63,430 nt of DNA from Acidobacteriota bacterium (GTDB taxonomy: Bacteria; Acidobacteriota; Terriglobia; Bryobacterales; Bryobacteraceae): contig JACQDF010000045.1 of assembly GCA_016201205.1 (NCBI GenBank), positions 1 to 63,430 on the forward strand. The letters run 5' to 3'. Position numbers and translations under genes: made by a program. Below are positions 1 through 10,097 of the stretch, one piece after another; within the stretch, counting starts at the first letter, position 1; the number at the start of each line of letters is the position of its first letter. A model generated the notes under the pieces. It ran no database searches. It had not been told where the DNA came from and saw nothing but the letters and a program-made list of their open reading frames with translations.

Positions 1-1832
1 AGACTGCTGTTCACCAGGAACACGAGCTGGCCGTCGCCGAGGCGGCGGCGCTGGTGGAATACTTTGCCCCGCGGCGACAGCGAGAAGTCCGGCTCCCGGA
101 AAACGCCCTCGTTCACGCTCCTCAGGCGACGCCACTTCAACCCTGCCAGACGCGCGCTGGCGACGCCATCCACGCGCTCGACTGCATCAACAAAACCGGC
201 CAGTTCACCGCCGCTTCCCCGATACCGCTCGAGCAATTCCGCCGTCGGTTGCTCGAGGCTTTCCAGGCCTGGCGGCAGGACCAGCACATCGTAGGCGCGA
301 TGTCCGACCATGAGCCGGCTGCCGCTCACTTTTCCGTACCGGCGCAGGATGTCTTCGCTCGCCAGGTCATACTCGACCTGCGCGGCTTCCATCGAGTTGA
401 GGAAGTCCTGAAACTCCCGCCCGATCTCCGCAAGGCGCGGATGGCCGCTGCCCGGCAGCGAAGCATACATCCAGGCCGACGTCGTGGGCTCGATGACCAG
501 AATCCGGTTGCGCACTTCACCGCTGCTCAGAGCCAGCGAAAGGCGAGCCTGGTAGTCCGCCACCTTGCGGTAATGGTCCCACCACGGTTCGTGATAGCTG
601 AACGACTGCGGGTAATCGTGCTTGCGCGCACCGGCGATGGTGTGAAAAGCCAGATGCTGGTTCAGGAAGTTGATGCCCAGCCCAAACATCCAATCGCCCA
701 GGCGTTTCATGTCCTCGAAGCGCAGCTCCCAGCCGCCGCCGCCATAGGTTTCACAAAACACGCGCCGCCGTCCAAGCTGGTGGGCAACGCTGGCGACCTC
801 GCGCACGCTGCGGACGTTGCCAAACTGCGCGTGCGTGTCCTCGCGCCACTGGTTGAACAACAGATCGATGCCCGGCATCTGGTGCCAGGCATAGACCGCC
901 ATGTTATCCGGCACGTGATGCGGATTGGGCCACTCGTGCTCCCAGTAGTGGCCGGTCCAGATGAGACCTTTCTTTTCTGTGTATTGAAACCAGGGCTTGC
1001 TCCAGCGCTCGAGAAAGAGGGCGAGCAGCACGGACCAATAGTCGTGCCGCACCTTGCGCCAGTCGCCGGTCTCCTCCCACAATGCTGTCAGGTAAGGCCG
1101 CAGGTCGTAGCCTTTGAGTTTCTCAAACCGCGCAAACAGATCCGGAGTCCAGCGCATGCTGTCGCGCGAGGGTGGAAAAATGTTGGGTTCGTCGGTGAAG
1201 ATGCCCGGCACGGTGTGCCCGAATTCATGCCCGATCGCGGCTTCGTAGCCGCCCATCGTCAGTTCGATGAACTTTTCGGTGACGCCGGGTTTCAGCAGAT
1301 CGACATAGGAGTAGCCGCCATGCCAGGCGCGCTTCTCGTAGAACACAGGCTCGAACGCGTAGACGCCGCCGGCGCCGCGGATGACATGCACGAAGCGGCG
1401 CTCCTCCTGCGGGTCGAGCGTGGCCAGCTTCTTCATGCGCAGGCCGGCGCCCTGATTCCAGGACTCAGGCATCTCGGCCGGAACGTGCCCGCCGGCGAAA
1501 CCACTGGGATAGCTGTTTTCGTCGTAAAGCCAGACGTGCATGCCGCGCTGTTTGCCTTGCGCGACTGTATGGCGGACCAGCGAAAACCAGCGGCCGGAGA
1601 GGTAAGGGGTGATCAGGCCCGGCCGGGGATGAATGAAGGCGGCCTGGACGCCTTGGGCGGCGTTGGCGGTGAGATACCGGTCGATCGCCGTCTCGCTCAT
1701 CTCGCCGTTCCAGACATACAACGGCGCCGTACTCGCTTCCACCGGGGGCCGCGCCCAGCGTGCGGCGAGCTGACGCCCGGTGTCCGCCGCGAATACGACC
1801 GAAATCAGAGCACTAATCAGTTGTGCATGCAC
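1..1832 (-). CDS. Glycoside hydrolase, GH106-like (alpha-L-rhamnosidase-like), 3' end outside window
   Basis: The reverse strand is open from a GTG at 1832 to the window edge, about 610 residues, so the C-terminus is missing. The N-terminus (VHAQLISALISVVFAADTG) looks like a short signal peptide, suggesting export. Blocks typical of GH106-type and related TIM-barrel glycosidases follow: YVWN, FIHPRPGLITPYLS, YDENSYPSGFAGG, GHEFGHTVPGIFTDEP, MPGIDLLFNQW and SYHEPWWDHY. The family cleaves terminal sugars, often rhamnose, from plant or microbial polysaccharides; substrate is not predictable here. The HEFGH string looks like a zinc-protease motif but sits in a conserved glycosidase block. No ATG fits the frame, and the GTG has GGAG only two bases upstream, so the start is moderately certain. 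A 634-aa forward-strand ORF over the same DNA is a shadow. Confidence 0.8.
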   Translation of the reverse strand, partial: MHAQLISALISVVFAADTGRQLAARWARPPVEASTAPLYVWNGEMSETAIDRYLTANAAQGVQAAFIHPRPGLITPYLSGRWFSLVRHTVAQGKQRGMHVWLYDENSYPSGFAGGHVPAEMPESWNQGAGLRMKKLATLDPQEERRFVHVIRGAGGVYAFEPVFYEKRAWHGGYSYVDLLKPGVTEKFIELTMGGYEAAIGHEFGHTVPGIFTDEPNIFPPSRDSMRWTPDLFARFEKLKGYDLRPYLTALWEETGDWRKVRHDYWSVLLALFLERWSKPWFQYTEKKGLIWTGHYWEHEWPNPHHVPDNMAVYAWHQMPGIDLLFNQWREDTHAQFGNVRSVREVASVAHQLGRRRVFCETYGGGGWELRFEDMKRLGDWMFGLGINFLNQHLAFHTIAGARKHDYPQSFSYHEPWWDHYRKVADYQARLSLALSSGEVRNRILVIEPTTSAWMYASLPGSGHPRLAEIGREFQDFLNSMEAAQVEYDLASEDILRRYGKVSGSRLMVGHRAYDVLVLPPGLESLEQPTAELLERYRGSGGELAGFVDAVERVDGVASARLAGLKWRRLRSVNEGVFREPDFSLSPRGKVFHQRRRLGDGQLVFLVNSS

Positions 1833-1854
1833 AACTCCATTATGGACCTGGCAT

Positions 1855-1950
1855 CGGCGTCTGCAATATCGAAGTCGCACGAGAAGCGATTTCCTGCCGC
1901 CCGCGCCCGCTGCCGCCAACGGCCCAAAAAAGGAGAAACGAACCCGACCT
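1855..1950. repeat. Dispersed ~96-bp repeat, copy 1
   Basis: Copy 1 is about 93% identical to 5891-5986 in the same orientation, with single-base gaps. It lies just upstream of the leftward glycosidase gene. The two copies bracket the block with the HEPN and cyclase genes. It contains a C-rich stretch and ends in GGAGAAACGAACCCGA. No convincing protein is encoded on either strand. Confidence 0.8.
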
Positions 1951-2008
1951 GTATGTGATGATGAGCGTACCTGCTATAACGGCTGATTGAACAGAAGAGG
2001 GAATAGCG

Positions 2009-2962
2009 ATGAACAGAAGACTCTTGCTCCAGACAATTGGTATCAGCCCACTGGTAGTCTGCGAAGGGTTACGGGGCGAGGTTCCACGGGAAGTCCGCTT
2101 GCCGGTGGACTTGTCAGGGCGCCCGGTACCTGTATTTCACAATGGCTTTCTGGCCGCCATCGATTCGGACCACCTTACCGTCCATGTGATCAATGCTGGG
2201 GGCAACCTGGTGATGTCATGCCGTGTCGCTGTTCCAGGCGCCTCCGTTACGAGTGTACATGCTGTTTCAGTGTCTCCTCAGAAGACGATTGTGGCGGCGG
2301 CGGCGGCGAAAGACTCGGAAGGCCGCTATGCTGCTCTCTTGGCGTTTTTCGATTTCCGCGGCAACCTTATTCGATTTGTGAGAACGACTCCCTTCGGGGT
2401 TGGCAGGCCTGTTTTCCTGCCTGACGGCAGGCTTCTCTGCCTGGGGCGCGAACACGACGATCAGTATGAAGATGTGGAAGGTCACAATATCTTACGGTTC
2501 TACTCGGCTGACGGAGTCTTGGAGAGCAAGGCACTGAACGTGAATCTATTGCGGCCCAACAGGAAAGAGCTTCATCCGCTCAATTGGATGCTGGCAGTCG
2601 GAAAGAATCGAGTTGGCGCTCTGGATAGGGATAATCTTCGTTACACCGAGTTTGATCTCGGCGGAGCGATAGTCCGCCCGCTGAGCCGTCTCGGTATTGA
2701 TCCCCCCGCGCAAGTGACTGGCATTGCCCTGCTGTCTAATGGAGACCGTTTGGTAAGCACGCAACATGACGGCGGCCGCTCTTTCGGCCTATATAAGCTT
2801 ACGGACTCGGGCAATAACCAAGTTGTACCGCGGGCTGTGACTGGAATCGCATTGCCAGACGGCGTCAAGGGTTTTCAGGTTCTTGGGGTAGACAACGCTG
2901 ACGTTGTTTTTCTTTCGGTGCCCGTGGATCGTATGCTGTTTGCTCGCCAACCATTGGATTGA
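2009..2962 (+). CDS. Secreted protein of unknown function, possible beta-propeller
   Basis: 317 residues. The start MNRRLLLQTIG resembles a Tat-like or Sec signal. A good ribosome site (AGAGGGAA) precedes the ATG at 2009; a longer upstream reading starting at 1987 is in another frame. The mature part repeats short beta-rich units with aromatic/Asp-Gly turns (FFDFRGN, FYSADG, EFDLGG, LSNGDRLVST), as in NHL or 6-bladed propeller proteins that bind ligands at the cell surface. No catalytic motif was recognised. It stands alone between the leftward glycosidase and the convergent HEPN gene. The propeller fold is an inference from pattern only. Confidence 0.7.
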   Translation: MNRRLLLQTIGISPLVVCEGLRGEVPREVRLPVDLSGRPVPVFHNGFLAAIDSDHLTVHVINAGGNLVMSCRVAVPGASVTSVHAVSVSPQKTIVAAAAAKDSEGRYAALLAFFDFRGNLIRFVRTTPFGVGRPVFLPDGRLLCLGREHDDQYEDVEGHNILRFYSADGVLESKALNVNLLRPNRKELHPLNWMLAVGKNRVGALDRDNLRYTEFDLGGAIVRPLSRLGIDPPAQVTGIALLSNGDRLVSTQHDGGRSFGLYKLTDSGNNQVVPRAVTGIALPDGVKGFQVLGVDNADVVFLSVPVDRMLFARQPLD

Positions 2963-2968
2963 AGGTTC

Positions 2969-2994
2969 TTCCTGCCGCCCCCACCCGCTGCCGC
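2969..2994. repeat. Truncated relative of the dispersed repeat
   Basis: Directly after the stop of the upstream gene, about 26 bases (TTCCTGCCGCCC, then CCCGCTGCCGCC) match the C-rich core of the repeats at 1855-1950 and 5891-5986. Beyond that the similarity fades. It may be a decayed third copy or low-complexity convergence. Confidence 0.4.
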
Positions 2995-3024
2995 CGCCGA
3001 TCAGTTTGGAAAGGAATGGGCTCT

Positions 3025-4074
3025 TCAAGCCCCGAAGAAGCTGCGGGAGGGCTCGGGGTCCAGATACCTGTAGGGATGGCTGGGTGGAACAACATAGTGT
3101 GGCCACCGCACCGCGATCTGCTCTAAATGTTTGTTTGCTGCTTCGTTCTCCTTCACTCCGGCTCGTCGCTTCCCAGTGGGTTCCCTGAGTGGAAGCTTGA
3201 ATCTCGAGCACCCGCTGTAGAAGTCCTCAGCCGCGTTGATGATTTGCTCCGGTCTGTATAGAGCAGGGAATGTCACGAAAAGGAACTGATCCAGAAGGAT
3301 ATGAGCCACCAATCCGTGGTGCGCCTTAGTGTGTTCGAGGATCTTCTCGTAGTCCATCGTTCGCTGGTTGTCGACGGCTGAGAATGTGAAGTGGTACAGC
3401 TTCCCCTTGCCACTTGCTCTGGCCTCTTCCGCATTAGCACTCGGTCGGACTGAGTACTGGACCGCGACATTCATCCCCGGCTCGGACTCCATGTAACGTA
3501 CCACCTCGCGGTCGGCAAACCGCTGGAAGACTGGATCAGACCGGTCATCTGTTGTGATGAATGAGTGGGTGTCCTTGTACGAGAGGCAGAACCGCCAGAA
3601 GCCCCCATCAAGGTCGCGTAGGAGGAGTTGTAGTCGGTTAAGGTCGTCAGCGTGCAGAGACCGGCAGTGCGCAATGCGGTTCCTGATCAGCATGATCTCC
3701 TCTAACCTTGGCTCCAGCAAGCGTTTCGCGATGAGATAGTTCTCGAATAGCGGCCAAAGCTGGTCATCGAAAACAATGGCAAGGAGCGAACCAAAAGAGA
3801 TAAACCAAAGCGGGTCGCTCTCCGGCGTTGCTAGGTGCAGGTACTTCTTGTCGGCCTTCAACGACCGGGCCGCCGGAATATGCTTCTTGCCCGTGCGCTT
3901 CAATTCGCGCTCCAATGCTTCCTCAGCCTTAATCCACCTCTCCGGGCCGAAGTGCGTCCCCATTTCCAGGTAGACAAGTTCGCGGAACCAGGTCTCCAAC
4001 TGATAGCAACGAACGAAGCCGAGCACCACGTCCCGGCCGACCTCCGCCGGCAAAGCTATCTGACGGAAGAGCAC
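3025..4074 (-). CDS. HEPN-domain (Swt1-like) putative ribonuclease
   Basis: 349 residues from a GTG start; an in-frame stop lies only eight codons upstream, which fixes the N-terminus closely. Residues 20-45 (CYQLETWFRELVYLEMG) resemble the first helix of Swt1-type HEPN domains. RNRIAH at 131-136 fits the HEPN catalytic signature R-x4-H, so metal-independent RNA cleavage is plausible. The C-terminal ~200 residues were not recognised. HEPN proteins of this kind serve in toxin-antitoxin, abortive-infection and RNA-processing systems. The gene lies downstream of a cyclase-cold-shock gene on the same strand, separated by 347 bp that carry a small forward transcription unit. HEPN identity is well supported; a defence role is inference. 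Confidence 0.75.
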   Translation of the reverse strand: MLFRQIALPAEVGRDVVLGFVRCYQLETWFRELVYLEMGTHFGPERWIKAEEALERELKRTGKKHIPAARSLKADKKYLHLATPESDPLWFISFGSLLAIVFDDQLWPLFENYLIAKRLLEPRLEEIMLIRNRIAHCRSLHADDLNRLQLLLRDLDGGFWRFCLSYKDTHSFITTDDRSDPVFQRFADREVVRYMESEPGMNVAVQYSVRPSANAEEARASGKGKLYHFTFSAVDNQRTMDYEKILEHTKAHHGLVAHILLDQFLFVTFPALYRPEQIINAAEDFYSGCSRFKLPLREPTGKRRAGVKENEAANKHLEQIAVRWPHYVVPPSHPYRYLDPEPSRSFFGA

Positions 4075-4298
4075 AGCCCCCCATCTTGGTCATGCAGATT
4101 CTCTCGGGACTTTCTACTCTGAACCCTTACGCTGAACTCCTGCATGAGGGCGTTCACCTGGGCCTTCCGTTGAAGCGCATGTGTCCAGTCATCGGAGGTC
4201 CTCCCCGGGGTTCGAAAGCTCCCCTGGTTGCGCCAGCTTGGGATTGGCGGCGCCAGCGTGCTTTCAGAAGTTTTTTCTGCGGGCACAGCACTTGACAA
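4056..4298 (-). CDS. Possible small protein upstream of the HEPN gene
   Basis: An 80-codon reading frame begins at a GTG about ten bases downstream of a candidate leftward promoter and overlaps the HEPN start by 19 bp, an arrangement suited to translational coupling. The C-terminal half (HALQRKAQVNALMQEF) looks helical and charged; the N-terminal half is Ser/Pro-rich. No family was recognised and there is no clear ribosome site. It could be an antitoxin-like partner of the HEPN protein, or merely an open leader. Confidence 0.25.
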   Translation of the reverse strand: MSSAVPAEKTSESTLAPPIPSWRNQGSFRTPGRTSDDWTHALQRKAQVNALMQEFSVRVQSRKSRENLHDQDGGLCSSVR

Positions 4299-4319
4299 CC
4301 AGCGAGACCGAGCTACAAT
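4292..4319 (+). promoter_or_regulatory. Consensus sigma70 promoter of a small RNA
   Basis: TTGACA at 4292-4297 and TACAAT at 4314-4319 are separated by 16 bp. A perfect -35 and a 5/6 -10 make this one of the strongest promoter matches in the window. Predicted transcription starts near 4326. No rightward gene follows; a terminator lies only ~30 bp downstream. Confidence 0.75.
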
Positions 4320-4344
4320 AGGGAGAGAACATTACTATCGTTAA
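4315..4344 (-). promoter_or_regulatory. Candidate leftward promoter sharing the same -10 bases
   Basis: On the reverse strand, TTAACG (4344-4339) and TATTGT (4320-4315) are 18 bp apart, each matching four of six consensus positions. The -10 overlaps the forward TACAAT, so the site could be a bidirectional promoter driving the small RNA one way and the small ORF/HEPN gene the other. The match is moderate. Confidence 0.35.
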
Positions 4345-4386
4345 TCGAATTTCGGACCACGCACTAGGCGTGGTCCTTTCACTTTT
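4326..4386 (+). ncRNA. Predicted ~60-nt small RNA between HEPN and cyclase genes
   Basis: A consensus promoter just upstream and an intrinsic terminator at the end define a transcript of about 60 nt with no start codon followed by a sensible ORF. The 5' half is AT-rich and mostly single-stranded; the 3' half is a 9-bp hairpin. It is antisense to any read-through RNA from the leftward cyclase gene and divergent from the HEPN gene. It could act as an antisense RNA, an RNA antitoxin, or a ligand for the neighbouring cold-shock domains. Its existence is predicted from signals only. Confidence 0.5.
4354..4386 (+). terminator. Intrinsic terminator of the small RNA
   Basis: A perfect 9-bp stem, GGACCACGC / GCGTGGTCC with loop ACTAG, is followed by TTTCACTTTT on the forward strand. 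The reverse strand has no T-tract after the stem, so it points rightward. Confidence 0.7.
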
Positions 4387-4421
4387 GGCCAACGTACGAC
4401 CGTGCTCAACGGGCATGGGGA

Positions 4422-5573
4422 TCATCCGAGAACGCCCGGTTTCGGGTCTTCACCCGACAGCCCCTTCTGATTCTCAGTCGCCTTGAATTCAACCTCCATG
4501 CCCATCTTCCAGGGGTCAGGCGCGCCGAAGTAGACGAAGATCTGCCTGACTTCGCCAGCTTGGTTGGGGCAGAGAACGAACCCGAATCCCTTAGGGTTCA
4601 CTGATCTTTGCAGCTTGCCAGCCAGAACGCTGCCAAGAATAACCATGTTCGTTGCGCGCCGGCTCTTCGAATTCGCGAGAGCATCTGCCACTAGGAAGTA
4701 CGCGACGTCGTTGACCTTGACTTCGGTGCGCCGGAACAGGTAATCGGTGTTGAAGTAGAAGTCTTCCTCGCTCGCCGTCCGGATGAACCCGTAGGTGCCA
4801 TTGAAAGCCGTGACTGTCCCACGCACCCAGTCAGACTCCAACTGCTTTGCCTCTCGTCTCGTTTCAGGAGACGCGCGGTAGGCAGGCGGGCTCGGCTGCG
4901 TCGTCGAGAGGTCTGAGACGAAGTCTTTGCTCACACCGTACCCGACGTTGCTCCATAGTATTTCATGGTACCGGATTGGCTGGGCAAAGCCTTTAGCGGC
5001 GACAGTCTGCTCTGGTCCGAGGTAATCAGAGCTCTCACGCTGTGGGTCAGTGCTACTCCCGTAGCGCGAGTGGACCTTTGTCATTGCCGCGGCAGAGACG
5101 GTGACCGTGTCTACAAATATCGCCTTGGAGTTCGCAGCGCTGCAAAGCCTGAAAGCCCGATCAACAACGGTCCCGATGTAGTCAGTCCACCCCTCAGGGG
5201 TCTGGAACTCGACCATCTTCCCCGATCCTATCCCGATCGAGCACTCACAGTCCACGAGGCCCTTTTGAGCATCAAGAATACCCTCCTGGATCTTGATCGC
5301 CCAGTTGATGGCGTCGGCAGCGTAGTCCTCTCCAAAGACGGCCATCGCTCCGTCGCCCAGGTATTTGACCACCCGGCCTTTCACTGCGTCGTTGCCTTTC
5401 TCGGCGTCGTTGATGGTGCGGCTCAGAAGATCGAAGAACCACGAGTACGTAGTCAACCAGTCGGCCTCCGGGCGCTGGGCTTTCATGCGGGTGGAGTTCG
5501 TCAGGTCGATCGCCACAATCGTCTTCGTGACGCGAGATTGCGGCAGTTTGAAGACATCGCCAAGCAGTGCCAC
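4422..5573 (-). CDS. Class III nucleotide cyclase fused to two cold-shock domains
   Basis: 383 residues. The cyclase domain spans about 15-205. It shows IVAIDLTNST (metal Asp23), VVKYLGDGAMAVF (Lys70 and metal Asp74) and TDYIGTVVDRAFRL. Lys70 and Asp131 are at the purine-selecting positions seen in ATP cyclases. The transition-state Asn is replaced by Asp138, while Arg142 is kept. Two cold-shock (OB) folds follow: ~250-312 (GTVTAFNGTYGFIR, DFYFN) and ~315-375 (NPKGFGFVLC). This suggests a nucleotide second messenger made by an RNA-binding protein. The GTG at 5573 is the only conventional start; the frame stays open 17 codons further without a good start codon. It lies upstream of the HEPN gene on the same strand. 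Domain calls are firm; product nucleotide and role are unknown. Confidence 0.85.
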   Translation of the reverse strand: MALLGDVFKLPQSRVTKTIVAIDLTNSTRMKAQRPEADWLTTYSWFFDLLSRTINDAEKGNDAVKGRVVKYLGDGAMAVFGEDYAADAINWAIKIQEGILDAQKGLVDCECSIGIGSGKMVEFQTPEGWTDYIGTVVDRAFRLCSAANSKAIFVDTVTVSAAAMTKVHSRYGSSTDPQRESSDYLGPEQTVAAKGFAQPIRYHEILWSNVGYGVSKDFVSDLSTTQPSPPAYRASPETRREAKQLESDWVRGTVTAFNGTYGFIRTASEEDFYFNTDYLFRRTEVKVNDVAYFLVADALANSKSRRATNMVILGSVLAGKLQRSVNPKGFGFVLCPNQAGEVRQIFVYFGAPDPWKMGMEVEFKATENQKGLSGEDPKPGVLG

Positions 5574-5890
5574 GAGTTCGTCCCTGGTGGTGACATCGAG
5601 AAGAACCTTTAAACCCAGCCGCCATCACCCTGCGCGGCGGCTCGCACCATGACGTTACCATCCTGCGCCGCCAGATCCGGGAGATCCGCGCATCGGGCAT
5701 CTCGCCAATAAGCCGGCACAGGGCTTGCCGCTTGGTTTTTCATCCTTCGACGAGGTCAGCAACGCCGGCATTCAAATTGAGAATCACCAACCATCCACAA
5801 ACCGCACTCTGCTCATTGCATTAGCTAATCGCCTCCTTCCGCCCAGAACTGCTTCGCTTCGCTTGCGACAATGAAGTTGCATGTCGAGAC
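5574..5890. other. Intergenic stretch without a convincing gene
   Basis: This interval separates the leftward cyclase gene from the repeat upstream of the rightward cytochrome gene. Both strands carry short open frames (one forward frame from ~5611 includes ITLRGGSHHDVTILRRQIRE), but none has a start, a ribosome site or a recognised family. A decayed gene end is possible. No promoter of good quality was seen. Confidence 0.5.
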
Positions 5891-5986
5891 CGGCGTCTGC
5901 AATATCGAAGTCGAACGGGAAGCGCTTTCCTGCCCCCCCGCCCGCTGCCGCCAACGGCCCAAGAAAGGAGAAACGAACCCGAGCCT
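5891..5986. repeat. Dispersed ~96-bp repeat, copy 2
   Basis: Direct copy of 1855-1950 (about 93% identical). It lies ~80 bp upstream of a rightward gene, whereas copy 1 lies upstream of a leftward gene, so it is not a promoter element in fixed orientation. The CAATATCGAAGTCG block and the CCAACGGCCCAA-GGAGAAACGAACCCGA block are the best conserved parts. Confidence 0.8.
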
Positions 5987-6067
5987 CCAGGCCGGCTCTT
6001 CCGGTTCCACCTTCCAGCACCTCGGGCAACAAGAGAGCGCACGAAGTGGTATTTCTAGAGGTAAGCA

Positions 6068-8672
<2,605 letters not shown>

Positions 8673-8683
<11 letters not shown>

Positions 8684-10073
8684 CCGCCGCCGCTTCTTTT
8701 CTCAATCCACGATGGGCCTCGGCCCGGTTGCGCTCTCGTATCTGGTTTCCCGCGACCAGGCCCGCGCCGGCGTGCTCGCTCCCCAAAAGCCGCATCACGC
8801 CGCCAAGGCCAAACACTGCATCTTCCTGCTGATGGAAGGCGGCCCCTCGCACATCGACACCTTCGATCCCAAGCCGAAGCTCGAGCAGATCCACATGACG
8901 CGCTTCCAGAAGGAGCGCAACAGGTTCGAAGCGAACATGAACACCGGCGAGCGCTACTACGTGCGCAGCCCCTTCGAGTTCCGCCGCGCCGGCCGGCTCG
9001 GCATCGAGATCAACTCGCTGTTCCAGAGCTTCTCCGAGGTCGTCGACGACGTCTGCTTCTACCGTGGATTGCAGGCCGAAAGCGTCAATCACCCGACGGC
9101 GCTGTATCATTTGAACACCGGAAATCAATTCGGCGGCGATCCGGCCGCCGGCGCCTGGGTCTCGTACGGGCTGGGAACGATCAATCAGAATCTGCCGGCG
9201 TTCGTGGTGCTCCCCGACGTCGCCTATCCGCAGGGCGGCGCGGCCAACTGGTCCAACGGCTACTTGCCCGCCCATTACCAAGGCACGCCCCTCAGGCCCG
9301 AAGGGGCGCCCGTTCTTGATATGGCCCCGCCGCCCGGCGTCACCCTGGAGAGCCAGCGCGCCAATCTGGAGCTGCTGAACGAGTTTAACCGGCTGCACCG
9401 CCAGCGCCATCCGCATCACGACGAGCTGGCGGCGCGCATGGAATCCTACGAGCTGGCGTTTCGCATGCAAGCCGAGATGCCGCGCGTGCTCGATCTATCC
9501 AGCGAGCGGCCACGGACGCTCGAGATGTATGCCATCGGCGGGCCGGACAAGGAAGCCGCCGCGTTTGGCCGCCGCTGCCTGCTCGCCCGCAGGCTGATCG
9601 AGGCCGGCGTCCGCTTTGTGCAACTGATCGCCATGGGCTGGGATTCGCACGATTACATCGAGAAAGCCCACGGGGCTCGCATGCGGGCCATCGATCAGCC
9701 CATCGCCGCGCTCCTCAAGGACCTCAAGCGCACCGGGCTGCTCGAAGAAACACTGGTCGTGTGGGCGGGCGAATTCGGACGCTCACCCGACAACGGCATC
9801 CGCCGCGGCGGCGCCGCCTGGGGCCGCGATCACAACGCCAAGGCGATGCCGGTGTGGCTCGCCGGCGGCGGCGTCAAAGCGGGCCACATCGCCGGAGCCA
9901 CCGATGATGTCGGCGGAGGCGCCATCGAGTGTATCCACCCCATCAAGGATTTCCACGTCACGCTGCTCCACCTGCTCGGCCTGAACGACGACAAGCTGCG
10001 CTTCCCGCACGCCGGGCGCGAGAAGCAGTTGAGCCAGACCGGCGGCTCCGTGATTCGGGAGCTGCTGGGGTAG
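8673..10073 (+). CDS. DUF1501 family exported protein
   Basis: 466 residues from the ATG at 8673, which overlaps the upstream stop by 11 bp; a longer reading in this frame runs through the previous gene and is not the start. The N-terminus MFINRRRFFSQS is a twin-arginine signal, so export is probably folded via Tat. HCIFLLMEGGPSHIDTFDPKP near residue 45 and VVWAGEFGRSPDNG near 370 are hallmarks of DUF1501, an alkaline-phosphatase-superfamily-like fold with a putative metal site. It almost always accompanies DUF1549/1553 proteins, as here. Reaction unknown. Confidence 0.9.
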
Positions 10074-10097
10074 GCGGCCGCGGCCGATCCCGGACCA

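Noticed and set aside
1207..1230. HEFGH motif suggesting a zinc metalloprotease
   Set aside because: It lies in a conserved glycosidase block followed by FTDEP; the second zinc-ligand context of a protease is missing.
54..1958. 634-codon forward ORF
   Set aside because: Antisense shadow of the GH106-like gene; the reverse strand gives a coherent glycosidase, while this frame is Arg/Ala/Pro-rich without motifs.
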